From: Asterella californica
Taxonomy: Eukaryota; Streptophyta; Marchantiopsida; Marchantiales; Aytoniaceae
DNA length: 64,000 bases
NCBI GenBank assembly: GCA_036924285.1
Contig: JAYKYS010000004.1
Span: 806,001-870,000, forward strand
Direction: 5' to 3'
The translations under genes and the position numbers were made by a program. Positions 1 to 12,206 of this stretch are shown here, in pieces. The notes beneath the pieces are model-generated. The model was not told the origin of the DNA. It worked only from the letters and a program-made list of their open reading frames with translations, and ran no database searches. How positions within the stretch are numbered: position 1 is the first letter of the stretch; each line of letters begins with the position of its first letter.

Positions 1-119
1 TCTAAATTGTCCATCGACGAGTCGTAGAAATAAACTAATCCTTTAAGCTATCCCTTTACGTTAGTCGCGTGCGTGAAGATCTTCACAGATAATAAACAAG
101 CAGACCCTTTGCATCCTTA

Positions 120-1600
120 CTATAGCGCCAAGAACCGCAAATACCCAATCAGCAATAATAAGCTAGAGCTCAGCTTGATTTTCTCATCTTCTGAACCTCG
201 TAATTTCACCACTAGGCTTCCAAATGAAACAGATGAAGTGCTCACGGAAAGCTGACAACGAGCTCTACCAATTGACGTAATGAAAGTCCAAAATTGTGTA
301 AAAAAGTTCATTTTTAGTCTTATGATTATATGTGTCATCAGCTAGAGATGGAAAGACACAACTTGGAAGAACCAAGGCGATGATCAATAGTGAGTTAAGA
401 TAAAGAGTGGTCCATCCAAAGAGTCTCCTAGACGAGTACCTACAGTGGAGCTGATGATTGTAATCCTCTCGATCGAAAGACCGTGCTGATAATAAAGAGA
501 AGAAGAAGAATCATAAAATGATTGCACGAAGAGAACGAGACTCGTCAGCGATCTATCGTCATCCATGAGTACCCTAAAGATGAAAGTGCAAGAAACACTG
601 TTAAAGGTATTTTTCTCGTCCACTTGTAAGACAACCCAAAAGAGATGTATATCTAAGAGAGCCCTAATGTCGAAGGACACTGACTCATTGTCTCCAAGCG
701 TGGCAACTCCAAACTGATGTGGACAAAAGTGGTCTTAAGAAAATCTTGAAGCTGAAAAACAATGGTACGACTAATAAGCCATAAAAGAATCTCATTGATA
801 GCTATCGGTCGAATCCCTCTGTCACTTTCATCATGATCAAAAGTCTAGCTGTCTTCAGTACCAAGGCTATAGAATATGAGATATGTTACTGATGTCGCTA
901 GTTGAGAAAGCTACGTGAAATCATTAGAAGGGTCATCTGTCCGAAAATAATCTCGTAAGTGCTTGTAGACCATCCCAGACAGACCTCTAGAAGATAGACG
1001 TACAATTGTACATAAAGTCTGAGCAAATAAAGATATATCGAGACATAATGACTCCTCAAGCTAATAATCTTAAATCTCAAGTGATGAGGATCACCGGTGA
1101 AGGATGAAAAAAATATAACAAGTGATTGTCTCCTCAACAAGACATGTCACTGACAAATGATGCAATGCTCTATCAGCTCTACTATACTCTCCAACCTTAC
1201 CTAACATCTTACAACGTCGTATACGATCGAAAGATGAGACGTCACGTATAGAGATAGACTCACTCTTATCTCGTGCAACACGTATTCATTCCTCCTATAA
1301 AACCGTCCAATCACCAAGAAGCATTTTTGAAAATAGATCGTCATCTCTCGATGTCTCACTATGCCACCTCGGGTATAACTTAAACACCAACGAGATAGTA
1401 AGAAGAGTAATAACCATGTCATCTCGTCCTTGGTACTACGTGTCAACATGTCGAGAACTAGACGGAATGCATGTCTCATCTCGTCATGGAGAGCACGGGA
1501 TAGCCGATCGAACAAACGCAATCAAAGAAAACTCATCTCAAAAAATCTCAGAATAGTGTTGGTGTGGACTCTCAACCACTCCCACGACTCAGGAGGAACT
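120..1600 (-). pseudogene. Decayed non-LTR retrotransposon reverse transcriptase
   Basis: Read on the minus strand from high to low coordinates, short stretches in several frames follow the order of one non-LTR RT family. Around 1201-1521 is a segment with LSRWCL and RGG, like the PRWCL...RGG N-terminal region. Around 745-815 is GIRPIAINEI, matching the GGVRPIAIGE RT motif. Around 600-640 is NTFNSVS, matching NAFNSVSR. Around 396-455 is GTRLGDSLDGPLF, matching GTRQGDPLGGPLF. LADDT at 331-345 is the catalytic DD box. The parts are separated by stops and frameshifts, so the copy is dead. Family assignment rests on recognising these motifs; no ends or target-site duplications were found. Confidence 0.65.
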
Positions 1601-2900
1601 CTAGGAAGAAAGACTAACGATACCATAATGATTGCACGGGTAGACCTCCGCTTTAGGCTAACCTGGGCATCTCATATGATCCAATCATAACTCTTGTGCA
1701 TTTTCTCGTATTAGACTCTTTTCTTGCGAGATAAATAATTGATTATCCGGACATGGTGTGTCTCGGATCAATCTTCATTTCATGAAAGAAAAAATACTCA
1801 TAAGTAGAAACGAGACGATATCAAATCAAACGATACTCGCAATAAAAATAACTCTAAGAAATAAAAAACTTTAATCCTCTAGATAACACAATATATGTAA
1901 CAAAAAACCTTCAAAAATCTCTCAAACGCTCTACATAAAAAATTATATAAATCTAAAAAAATTAAAATTATTTAATACTCACTCATTTTTTCAAGAAATA
2001 TAACAATTTTACATAATAAATAAAAAAAAACAAATCTACAATAACTCACCCCAATACACTCCACTCTCTTCTCTCCCTCCCGTCTCCTCTGCTACGCTCC
2101 TCGCACCGAAAACAAGAGCTTTTGCCACAACCCATCTGAGGGGTCTTCTAGTCTGGAGAGATTCCTCTCACGGAAGATATCTCAGGAACTCCGACGGACA
2201 CACAGCCCTGTTGTGGCTCACGGCTCCTTAGGATCGTCTTTCTTTCTTTTCATTATTCACTCTGGAAAGAGTCAATGTACATGGGGTATTTCCTGATAGA
2301 TCTGACGAGCCAAGAGAACGGTCCTGGAACTGGGAGAGGAGCTGATGAGCAAAGGCACAAGCCCAGGAATTCTGGATGCCCGTCAACTACAGTTACGCTC
2401 GGGCGGGACGAAGAATGTTCCTGAGTCCTGACTACAACCTTACCCGCAGCTAGGCTGCCATATGGATAATGGATCCCAGAAGCCAGGTCAATGGATTGCC
2501 CAGAACACGTTCTGGAGAGCTCTGACACACGCGAAACCCAAAGTTCAGATGACGAATGCGTGAATGGCTATGTAACCTACACGTCAGACAAGGTGTTCAA
2601 GATGTGCCAGACACTAGTAATGCAGACCTCGAACGGGGAAAGCTCTTCTCTATGTCTGTCTCTCCTCGTTTACAATAATCATCATTGAGAACAGGACGAT
2701 TCTCCGCCCCAGATTTTGAGAAAGTTGGTGGGACTTCACGTTAAACGTCGCCTTTCTCATGATGGGTCCCAGTCCTGCCCGTCCAAGAACTCTCAAGGAC
2801 TTGCGCGGGCAGTAGCCATGCGGAACGTTCCCGCGCAAATGCCTCCGTGCTTCGAACTTCCAAAGGCGAAAGGCTTACAGACTATTCTGCACTATATCGT
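1601..2900. other. No recognisable gene
   Basis: AT-rich sequence, especially 1780-2040, followed by mixed-composition sequence. Short open frames at 2253-2528 (-) and 2491-2904 (+) show no motif I recognise and overlap one another. I see nothing functional here. Confidence 0.5.
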
Positions 2901-3022
2901 TTAGGAAACTGCTATTTGGAACCCCACAATGTCCGCTCCGCTAATCTATGCTCGTTAGAAATTGCGACATGATCGCACATGGGGTGAACTAGCAAAGATG
3001 GGGAAGAATAGCAGTTTCCTAA
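2901..3022. repeat. 122-bp element bounded by a 16-bp perfect inverted repeat
   Basis: TTAGGAAACTGCTATT at 2901-2916 is repeated as its exact reverse complement at 3007-3022. The 90-bp interior has no coding potential. It could be a very small MITE or a relic of one; no clear target-site duplication is visible outside the arms. Confidence 0.6.
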
Positions 3023-4268
3023 TTTGTATGCTTTAATTATATTGTACAGGACATGTCATACGTACCTCCTTGTCCGCATTAGAAGTGATCTTGCAGGTGT
3101 CAGCTGGTACAGTCGAAGGGAGTAGCCTGCGGCGAAGATCTTCAGTCAAGTTCAGTGAGAAGAAGAAAGCTACGTGACGACCACCAGGCCTGGTAGGACG
3201 GAATGACCTAGCAGCTATCACGATCAATCATCACGATTCAAGTGCGTGCGTGCGTGCGTGCTACTATCACGGTTTAAGTCCCGGTTCTCTTGAATAAGAG
3301 TTATGTGACCTCACACTGATTAGGAACAGACAGCTCAGCTCCCGCATGAAACTGGCAATTGACTCGCGAGACCGGCGCGGCAGTTTCGATATACTAACTT
3401 ACATGCTGTCTGAACGTGCCTTTCCCACAGACTCCGCACAACCGATTCAGCCAGACACGTAGCACAACTGTGGACTTGTGGGATGGATGTTTGCCAATAA
3501 CCGCTGTACCTTACTTTGCTCGGATGCGTAGTTCTAGGACGTGGTCATGACGGGACCGCACCTTTAATTCCAGAATTCGCTGCTTGAATGAAGCCCGGAC
3601 GAGCTCGTCGTGTGAAGAAAACTACTCGACCATCCATTGTCTTTGTCAAGTCTCGTTGCGGTGTAGTTTGTTTCATTATCCCCGGACGAGCTAAACCGTC
3701 ACAGCTTCTCGCCGTCTAGGCGACAAAGCACCCATCCAAAATGTAGTAGAGATAGGCCTCCGCAGGTGCAAACGTCTGCCCGTACCGACCTTATCCACTT
3801 TTGGCGTAGCGCATAGAACCAACATTGCGAGCCTCGGATTTCTAAGCATAACATAGGTCACTAAGAGGCCTAGGGTGACAAAACGACCTAAAGCAATACT
3901 GAACTGATAGTTGTACAACTTACGTGCAGTACAGTCGCGTACCGAAACAACGTGACAGACAGTCACAGTGCAGAACGGCGGGAAGTACATATGGAAGACA
4001 AGGGTTCCTTTAGTGGTGGGCCAGCAAAGGTACCTTGAGATGGTGATGAGAATACAAGCATCGAAATTCGATAAACGAATGCGTTCTCATCTCGTACAGC
4101 GTTTTGAAGTTTCCCTTCACCATCCTGCTTGCTTTGTATTCTTGGATTTCATCCTTCCCGAACGCATGATGCCTTAATCGCTGTTCCCACGGAATAGAGT
4201 GTTAAACCACTTTCGCTTCAATTTCGGTCCTTGACGTGGTGAGAAAAACCTCATACATGGTTTATGCC
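3023..4268. other. Intergenic, with a short GTGC microsatellite
   Basis: A (GTGC)n run occupies 3242-3261. The open frames at 3691-3990 (-) and 3968-4177 (+) lie partly on opposite strands and carry no recognised domain. Nothing else is seen. Confidence 0.5.
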
Positions 4269-4374
4269 GGGGGAGCGACTGGTGTTCGTGGCTTCCCACT
4301 TTGAGGTCACTACGACACATCTGCGCCTCAGGTGACCTTCAAAGCGGGAAGCCACTCGCACCAGTGGCTCCCCC
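4269..4374. repeat. Long imperfect hairpin (42-bp arms, 21-nt loop)
   Basis: The arm 4269-4310 pairs with 4332-4374. Both outer ends begin with GGGGGAGC when read inwards, and the arms contain the shared block TGGCTTCCC. About five mismatches and one single-base bulge occur over 42 pairs, with loop 4311-4331. The shape could suit a plant miRNA-type precursor or a tiny foldback transposon. I do not recognise any known miRNA in it. Confidence 0.7.
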
Positions 4375-4909
4375 TGTACATCTTACATTGAACGATCCTC
4401 TTTCAGGACTGAATAACCTAGAAAGATGGACCCGATATCACAGTGTACAAGAGTTACTAAACCTATACCTATTCTACCGTATGATCATCCAGATTCACGT
4501 TACACTCTAGTTCCCGTTCATGCTAGTTTGAGATTAAGAGATGACAAGGCCAGACGAAACGTTTTTGACTCCTTTGGAATCCGAAGGAGACAACGTGATT
4601 CGTTCCGGCAAATAGCGCACCTTGACCCGCAAAAATTCCAAATTTCCGGGACAAGAAAAAAGTTGTCGGAAAACTACGGGCAAAATATTTCAAGAACATT
4701 ACTCGTAAATCTCAAGAACATGAAGAATTTACAGGCAACTCTAAACAAATTGCCGGCTGATGCCAGTACGTGCCGGGAAATAGCCGGTTGTTTTAGAAAA
4801 GCTTCCCGGACGCTGTCAGTGAAGTTGAAGTTTGGAACCATGTCACCCACACTCTTGAGGTAACTGTTACTGAATATGCCCTGGAATCGAACTTTAATCG
4901 TTGGTCGTG

Positions 4910-7900
4910 TCAGTTTCCATCTGCCAAAGACTGCAAAACGGATGTCTTCTGCTTGCCATATATGCACTGGCATATCCGCAACACTTGCTGATTCAAAGCT
5001 TTATACTGAGAAGTCTTCTTGCCATTGGACTCTTTCAACGCCATTTCTCGAACGAGGAGCCCAACCTCCAACGTGCTATTGCTACCTGGGCATACAATTT
5101 GCATGGCATGCAGTGCAGCCTCTAAGTAGGGGTAGTTTCCATGGGGCCCCATGAAGTCCCTGATACATGTGTACAGTTGGGTGAAGGATGCTTGAAGCCA
5201 ACTTCTTTCCCGGTGGTCGAGTTTCTTGAACGTCTCAATCACTTCAAGCTCTTTCGCGAGGTCCTTTGCAGGTGTCTTGTATGCATTAGGTGAAAATTGC
5301 AAGACGAACTCTGGATTCGGTTCAAGCCGGGAGTGGAGGGTATACAAGTCTTTCAGAGAAGACTCGAATCGGGTTTCCAGCGAGCAGCGAGCACATTTAC
5401 AAGTAAATCCCCAACACTTCGATGCAATCTCCCGCCTTTGAGGCAGTGGCTGAAACACGCTGAAGTAGCTGCAGACAAGTTCTTCTCCAGCAGTCAACTC
5501 CCTAGATGCATACACGAACAGAGCTCTCCCGATCACCACCATGGACACATTCGGGATGCATGAATGATTGATGAACGAAGGTAGCACCCACAAACCCCAG
5601 AAAACTCTTTCCTCATGATCTTCGGGATCACCTCTTCTCTCCAGAGGTGTAGAAACCATGTTCCTGTCAACAGCATTCCGCACCACTAAGCGCGTGATGC
5701 GCTCCTCTTCCAGATTCATGCTCTCGGCAGGTGCTACCCTCCTACCTGGAATGAAGAGGTCCATGGAAGGAACTTGCTGCTCAGCACTGTCATTCCCATG
5801 ACAAAGAGCGAGTAACCTCTGGCGATTTTTAGTGGATACCCTTGCCCGTTCCCGAACAGCGTGTACAAGCTCCTCCTGAACTTTCGGATCAAGTCTTCCC
5901 TTCGCGTCGGACTCAAGTAAAGTTTTCCGATTTCTGTTTCCACTCATCGAATCCAACATGGCCAGCGGATTAGATACGAGGAGCAAGTCCCCTGCCTCGA
6001 CATGCTTAGTCAAGAACAATCCGCGACCCTTGTCTCCGATTGCTGCTTTCACCTGAACAGGACCGACGTAGTCTGCACAAATCGGAACTTCTCCCGCAAA
6101 CCGACCTCGTAGGTAGTAACCAGTCAGCTCGTAGACTCCCAGTCGGCTTTGATGGTCACCAATTCGGCTTAGCTTGATGGCAGCAAGAACATCTTTATCA
6201 AAAGGTGCACGCGCATATGCAGATTCTAAATGCGTCAACGCTTGCTGGTAGTCCCCAAGGCCCAGAAGAGCACGACCTTTGCGGAATAAACTCTTCAAAT
6301 GGTTGGGATCAACAGAGAGCGCTCGCTCGGCGTCAGACCACGCCCTCTCGTAGTGGTGAAGCCTCAGCCATGCCTCGGCCCTGTTGGAATAATCCATCAC
6401 AACTTCCACTTCCGTCTCCACACCGTTACCGTACACATGACAAGCTCCGTTGCCCTTGCTCGAGGCAATCTGCTCTCTAGATTCTTGAATGGCTTTGTGA
6501 ATTGCTCGGGTGTAGAGTTCGACTGCACCGGTCCAATCTTGACGGGCAAATCGCTGATTTCCCTTCATCCGCAGAGCAGCGGCACTAAGTTCCTCCTCCA
6601 CCACTGCTTCAACGATCTCTGGGGACTGGGACCCCTTAAGATCGACGTTTTCCTCATTTGTCTCGCTGGATGCTGTACTGCATCCGTTGGACAGAGAATG
6701 GTTAATCTTATCACTAGAGGCAACCGGTTCACCCACACCCTTACCGGACTCCAAACTGCGCGGTGAATTGGTACTCTCCAACTCACCGGAAGATGCATCC
6801 ACACCATCAAGGCTTTTAACTGCATTCAACAGATTTCTCTCTTCGCTAGCTGAAGGATACGTTTCTGTCGAATGTGCAGAATCCCCCACAACTCTCTGTG
6901 AATCCTCCTGCCCTGCTTCAGCACTGTCAAGCTTGAATCCAGAGCCACTGCAAGCTTCTGTCGAGTGCGCTGCTACCTGCAAACCGCGCTCCGATAAGTC
7001 ATCACCTGTGGCACCAGGGCTATTAAAAGATGTGCTCACGTTACTTGCTCCAACCGCGCTGGCAAACAACTCGTCTCCCCTTTCCACAACACGGGCCTCG
7101 AGTCTACCTCCGGTAGCTGAGTCCAAACATCCGGGTTCCTCTACCGAAGTATCCGCTACTGTCTCCGCACAAGTCGCTGCAGATTCTTCCAGAGGAGGTT
7201 TGCAGCTAACTCCTCCCTCCGGCTGAAAGGTATCGACTGCATTTACTCCTCTAGACCTTATCTCTTCCTGATCAATAATTCCTATCAAAATTGCCTCTCG
7301 GCCAGCTAGGCTTTCTTCGACATCTACTCCTGACTCAGATTCCTCAGGCCCTTCCGTACACGAATTATAACTCCTTGTGAACTCAAGTATTTCCCCTTGA
7401 TCCCTGAAGTCATTTTCACTGCTCTCCATTTCGGTGCACAGCGGTACAGATGTATCAAGAACATCACCAGAACCAACCCTCACTTCCTCAGCTAATTCTG
7501 CGTGGTTAACATTCTCGGGAGACACATCAGAGACCCCTAGTGCATCAGGTCGGTCACTTTCAGGTTCCGAAACATCCGTCAGGTTCATCGCGGGACGACT
7601 GGACTCACAGATTAGTCCGCTAGTGGGACTCCAGGGACGTTCAGCTTCAGTGAGGCTAAGTCCATTTGAATCACCGATCTGCCCAACCCTGATCTCTAAA
7701 CCCTCGTGGGTCATGGGTTTAGAAGATTCTTCAGCCTTGCAGCAATCTTCAAGATTCTCTGCCGAGAGATCTCCCGACGCCTGAATGGAGTTCAGCTTGT
7801 GAAAAGACCCTTCAGAGGACGCATTGCCGACATTTTCGACGGCTGAGCTTAACCCATCGTCTCCACTAGGAGAGTCCTGCGCGTCGTCAGGGTCTTGTCC

Positions 7901-8782
7901 CTGCTTCCGAAAGCTCTTGAATTTCCTGATTGTCCGTATAGTAAGACCATCCAGAGGATCATCCAAGAAACTCCTCGGACTCCTGGGCGTTAGGGGTGAG
8001 TTTAAAGAGTTCCTACCCAGGAGCGAAGGAGAAGATAAGAAACTTCCGTACGTGTTGAAAACTGGAGTGTCCGGTCCGTCTCCGGATGGATCTTTGTAGA
8101 CTGGCCAAAGAAGATTTTCCCTCTCGCTCACAGGTGAAGGTACTTCATCCGGTAAGTAGTTGAAAATGATATCATTTGGATTCTCGACAAGAATGCCCAC
8201 CATGCCGTCGGCGAAGCGCTTCAAGTATGGCTCACGTACAGAGAGCTGCGCACCTTCGGGATAAAGCCGCTGCGCAGTAGCAGTGGTGGCACTCCTGGGC
8301 ACAGCATTAGAGATAACAAACTTGGTTGCATCCCCAGTTCCTTCCTCCTCAAGAACGTTCATAACAGCGAAAATTTTCACAGACCTGCAGCACAGAGTAC
8401 CGCTGAGGATCCTGCCCCGATGAACCTTGCCGATCTTCATGTTTCGCAGCCGGATTGGCTTCAGACTCTTCAAATCCTGCAAGCTTCCAACTGCAGGAGA
8501 CCTTGGCTTTTCTCCCTCGGGCATAAAAGCGTATTCCTCGGACTCTCCCCCTGTCCATCCCATTTCCAGAACAGCAGCATCATGCAGAGCGGCCTCCTGC
8601 GCTGATACTAACCCAGCTTTGTCAAACTGCTCGGATGACGAGATACTCACAGAGTGATCGGGGGAGGGTATGTGAATCTCGCTCAGCCGCCTCCCGCCAG
8701 GACTCGCATTCCTGTCCATGGGAGTGGACGGAGACCTGACATCAAAAATGGGATCGTAAGATCCCTGGGAGGCATCTCCCAT
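4910..8782 (-). CDS. TPR and SET domain protein (SMYD-like), probable protein lysine methyltransferase
   Basis: Uninterrupted 1290-codon frame, the longest in the window, starting ATG at 8782 and ending at 4910. Residues 1-100 are Ser/Pro-rich. Residues about 105-215 form a compact basic-hydrophobic block of unknown function. Residues about 270-730 are a long acidic, Ser/Glu-rich low-complexity linker. A TPR array starts near 735 (ALRMKGNQRFARQDW) and runs to about 870, with a YSNRAEAWLRL repeat. The SET domain begins near 905 (GDKGRGLF), has NHSCIPN near residue 1071 and a catalytic-type Tyr in VCSYF. It is followed by a post-SET cysteine cluster (CWGFTCKCARC) near 1122 and a helical C-terminus. 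The order TPR-SET-post-SET matches plant TPR-SET proteins that methylate lysine using S-adenosylmethionine; the substrate cannot be inferred. No intron is needed. All key SET motifs are present, so it is probably functional. Confidence 0.92.
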   Translation of the reverse strand: MGDASQGSYDPIFDVRSPSTPMDRNASPGGRRLSEIHIPSPDHSVSISSSEQFDKAGLVSAQEAALHDAAVLEMGWTGGESEEYAFMPEGEKPRSPAVGSLQDLKSLKPIRLRNMKIGKVHRGRILSGTLCCRSVKIFAVMNVLEEEGTGDATKFVISNAVPRSATTATAQRLYPEGAQLSVREPYLKRFADGMVGILVENPNDIIFNYLPDEVPSPVSERENLLWPVYKDPSGDGPDTPVFNTYGSFLSSPSLLGRNSLNSPLTPRSPRSFLDDPLDGLTIRTIRKFKSFRKQGQDPDDAQDSPSGDDGLSSAVENVGNASSEGSFHKLNSIQASGDLSAENLEDCCKAEESSKPMTHEGLEIRVGQIGDSNGLSLTEAERPWSPTSGLICESSRPAMNLTDVSEPESDRPDALGVSDVSPENVNHAELAEEVRVGSGDVLDTSVPLCTEMESSENDFRDQGEILEFTRSYNSCTEGPEESESGVDVEESLAGREAILIGIIDQEEIRSRGVNAVDTFQPEGGVSCKPPLEESAATCAETVADTSVEEPGCLDSATGGRLEARVVERGDELFASAVGASNVSTSFNSPGATGDDLSERGLQVAAHSTEACSGSGFKLDSAEAGQEDSQRVVGDSAHSTETYPSASEERNLLNAVKSLDGVDASSGELESTNSPRSLESGKGVGEPVASSDKINHSLSNGCSTASSETNEENVDLKGSQSPEIVEAVVEEELSAAALRMKGNQRFARQDWTGAVELYTRAIHKAIQESREQIASSKGNGACHVYGNGVETEVEVVMDYSNRAEAWLRLHHYERAWSDAERALSVDPNHLKSLFRKGRALLGLGDYQQALTHLESAYARAPFDKDVLAAIKLSRIGDHQSRLGVYELTGYYLRGRFAGEVPICADYVGPVQVKAAIGDKGRGLFLTKHVEAGDLLLVSNPLAMLDSMSGNRNRKTLLESDAKGRLDPKVQEELVHAVRERARVSTKNRQRLLALCHGNDSAEQQVPSMDLFIPGRRVAPAESMNLEEERITRLVVRNAVDRNMVSTPLERRGDPEDHEERVFWGLWVLPSFINHSCIPNVSMVVIGRALFVYASRELTAGEELVCSYFSVFQPLPQRREIASKCWGFTCKCARCSLETRFESSLKDLYTLHSRLEPNPEFVLQFSPNAYKTPAKDLAKELEVIETFKKLDHRERSWLQASFTQLYTCIRDFMGPHGNYPYLEAALHAMQIVCPGSNSTLEVGLLVREMALKESNGKKTSQYKALNQQVLRICQCIYGKQKTSVLQSLADGN

Positions 8783-9359
8783 GTTTGATTACAACAGCTG
8801 GTATCTCAAGCTCGCGACGGACGTAGTTGACCACGGGCGAAGGCGGATGGGGAGTGAGCACACTTATCGCCAGAGGATGCAGGTGCATGCGGTGTTCAGT
8901 CTCACAACATATACCTTCTACGGCCACGAAAGACTACGAGTCGCTTCAGAATTTGCACATAATCGTTCGTATGGAACGAACATGAACATCGTGAATTGGT
9001 ACATTGCCAAGCCTATCTCATACTTGTACGTAATGTCACGTATCTTCCGGCCTCTTCCTCTCCTCGGTGATCAATCAAGATTTCCTTTCCAATTTGGCCG
9101 CCACTCCCTGCTGGTCCTTACTTCCGCCAAATTGGCTACCAACAACACGAGCATCACCGGCGTGGTCGCACTACTAGCACCACAATCCTCCTCCTTCTGC
9201 CCCTGTCGACAGCTTCGATTCAATCACCCGCGCTCATAATCGTTCTCCTTCCCTTCGACTATCTCTACGTGTCACCGCCACTGACCAGAGCAGAGTCGCA
9301 GACTCCTCAACCGGGACTTCTTTCGTCTCGAGCCCACCTGCTTTTCCTTCTGCTATGTG

Positions 9360-9390
<31 letters not shown>

Positions 9391-10500
9391 AGCTCACTGT
9401 CTGTGTGGGCCTCTCCGGTTCAAGCACCAATGCCTTCTCCAGAGTTCTCCATATTCACCGGATCGATCCCTCGAGCCAGTAACGGGAGCCACGTGCTCAC
9501 CGTCTTCGAAGGTATGTTTGCTTCCCTCCTCGTCCAAAGCCAGTGCGCGGGTCATGAGCCGCCTACCCGCGATGCTTGCCGGAGAGCGATTTATCAGCGG
9601 GCCCGTTCCCAAGAATCAGAAACGATGAGTGAGATGCTGGCTGCTGCACGCACGAAATGCCTTCCTTTTGGCGACTGCCAAGCAGCAGCAACAGCGGATA
9701 CAATCACCCCTCCCCTTCACCACCCCCCAAACTCGTTCGAATGGACTACACAGTCGAACTCGTTTCCCGCCATAGTCAGCATCCATGTTTACCTCACTTT
9801 CTGGGACGACGCACAGCCTGGAATCTCCACATTTACTAAAGCCTTCTCCGTATCCGTCACTTACTGGAGAAAAACGCGACGCAATGAATAGGGTCACGTC
9901 AGGGTCACTCCGTCACTCACTCACAAGAGGACATACAGGCATGCAAGGGAACGGAACGGAACGGAACGGAGGGGTAGGGATTCTAGCCAATTTCTAGGGA
10001 AGGTCCTTGCCTTCCCCCTTCATCACCAAGTTCCTCGCCAAGTCAGACGCGTCCCCGCAATTTGGAGGCAAGCAAAGCGGACCCGTTCAAAACCTTGGCC
10101 TCGGCCACGGCTTCAGGAACAAACGACCTGCAAATCATCTGATCTAATCTCTTCTCTTCTGTTCGGTGTTGGTGGGGTTGGACTCTGTCCCAGGTTCCAC
10201 CAGAGTGTCAAGGTCCAAACAATCAGAAGTTGCAGAGAGTTTATTTTTGGACGTGTGAGACTCGCTGAATCCCCTCTTCCGAGGACACGCACGAGACTGA
10301 CGACCAGATCAGGATCATTATGGTAGATGTTAGAAGCTGGGACGGCTAGATAGATAGGTAGAAAAGGAAGAGATAAATCGGAGCAATCAGGTGCAGTAGA
10401 CGCAGTGAATTCGCATCATCGCCTCAATTCAAGAGGCCTACAAGTGAGCCGAAGACTGGATTAAGTTTCACTTTTGTTCAATCACTCTCGTCGTTCTTTC
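8783..10500 (-). other. Upstream region of the TPR-SET gene (putative 5'UTR and promoter)
   Basis: No coding domain is recognised. A CT run (GA on the gene's strand) lies at about 9365-9391, a common feature of plant 5'UTRs and promoters. A GGAAC pentanucleotide repeat lies near 9950-9971. Open frames at 9269-9628 and 9355-9891 (+) are low-complexity and probably not genes. Assignment as promoter is by position only; no TATA box could be fixed. Confidence 0.4.
9365..9391. repeat. CT dinucleotide microsatellite
   Basis: About thirteen uninterrupted CT units lie roughly 580 bp upstream of the TPR-SET start codon. Confidence 0.9.
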
Positions 10501-12206
10501 CTACGGACTCCTACATCCTTTTCTCTTCCCTCTTAGTGACCAGTTGCGTCGTTTCTTCGGTCAATCGCGTGTTGTGTTGTGCTCTGTTCGCTTGTGGCAG
10601 TACTGTACATCCTTCTTCTATCCAGCAATGTGCGTTCTCCACAGCTGTCTCGGTCGGCTCCCGGGAGCTCATTAACGTCTTCCGTCTCATCATGCGTTGG
10701 ATCATACGGTTTACAGTACATCAACCTATCCTGTTGGACTCTACGTCTACACGCGCCACCGCCATCCCCTGCCCGGGTATTCAAGTCAAGAAACCGAGAG
10801 CCCAGAAGACGACTCGCTACATCACAGAGACTGATTGACATGCTTTGGTTCTTGATGATAACGACTGTGGCTGTTCAACCCAACGGAACCCGATCTCGAG
10901 CCGACTGCTGGATGGCTTTAGTCTCCGCTCGGTCGGTGAAAGAAAGTCCCGCACGTCCACGTCGTATATCCGGCGCGTGGATCACAGATTGCTGACGAAG
11001 AATCAGAAATGGGAGGATAAAGCCTTGCATGTCGGCCTTTCCGTCTTTCCACGATTGATCCGTCGATCTAGCATCAGAAAAGTTGGGTCCAAACGCGTAC
11101 GTCCGTCCGTGTCTCCTTCCTTTCTTCCCTCTCGTGCTGTCAACTTTCCGGCCGTGCCTCCCTTACATGTAGAGTGGGGGTGTCAAACTAGAGAGCTGAC
11201 AATCCCAACCAGCAAGAGGTACGTTCGGCTAGTTTGAAAGAGTGGTTCGTCCGGTCATTCTATCCATTTAACGGTGACGGTCGTCATAATAATTTATAAC
11301 ATCGATAAAACTTTCTATTTAGTAGTGTTTTTATAGCATATTTCTTAGGAAAAATATAAATATAAATTAATCCAATACATGTAAGACAATGTGAGGGAGT
11401 CGTGTGTTTTATAGAATATTTCTTAGGAAATTAGAGTTTAAATTCATCCATATACATTTTGAGTGTCCAAGCTAAGATATAGAATTTTTTAACGTCTAGA
11501 AGGAAAAAGTCCATAACTTATCAAAGAAAATTTGTGAATATATGTGAATAAATATATTTATTTTAATTTATTTTAATTTTCTAAAAGTTAGAGTAAATTG
11601 CTTGAGTTTTAAACTTGCTTAGGACTAAAACTCACGAATACAAAAAATAGTCACTAAGAAATGTTGGTTAACACTCCCACTCGTATCAACAATATTTTCC
11701 AAAGATTTTAGCTTACATGCACTATTAATCTATAAGTATTTATACAAGATGAAGTTCATAAAAAATTTCTTAATATAATAACAACGGCTATTTTCAAAGC
11801 ATCTTTGACCACTCAGCTGAAAAGGAGCTATTTTACTCATGTAAAACAATTGTGAGGTTGATGAGTAGATTATTAAGGAACGTAGAAATTAGAACTTTTT
11901 TGAAACATTTTTGACCAGTGAGAGAGAATTACAACTTCGGTTTAAGTCTTTGTGGATTTTCAGAGCTGACCGCAGAAAAATATCGCGAGTGTTTTCTTAT
12001 TGAGTTTATATTTATTTTACCTGTTTGCTTTTGCAGTAGAGAAATCTATTATTCGTAATAATGATTTTATGTAACATTAGTTAAAAATAATTAATAAAAT
12101 CTCTGTACTCTCAGTACGACCCAAATTGAACCGCGTTAAGTACAAAGTTTACCACTCAAAACTTCCAGGTTTTCTCCCATCCACCGTGTCAAAATATTTC
12201 TATTGA
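10501..12206. other. No recognisable gene
   Basis: 10500-11240 has overlapping open frames on both strands with no domain I know. From 11240 to 12206 the sequence becomes AT-rich and non-coding. It ends where homology to the Ty3/Gypsy element starts. Confidence 0.5.

Noticed and set aside
4426..4863. 145-codon plus-strand open frame downstream of the TPR-SET gene
   Set aside because: No domain and no homologous pattern recognised; it overlaps the hairpin region and probably the 3'UTR of the minus-strand gene.
9355..9891. 178-codon plus-strand open frame starting in the CT repeat
   Set aside because: Composition follows the microsatellite and flanking low complexity; it overlaps other frames and has no domain.
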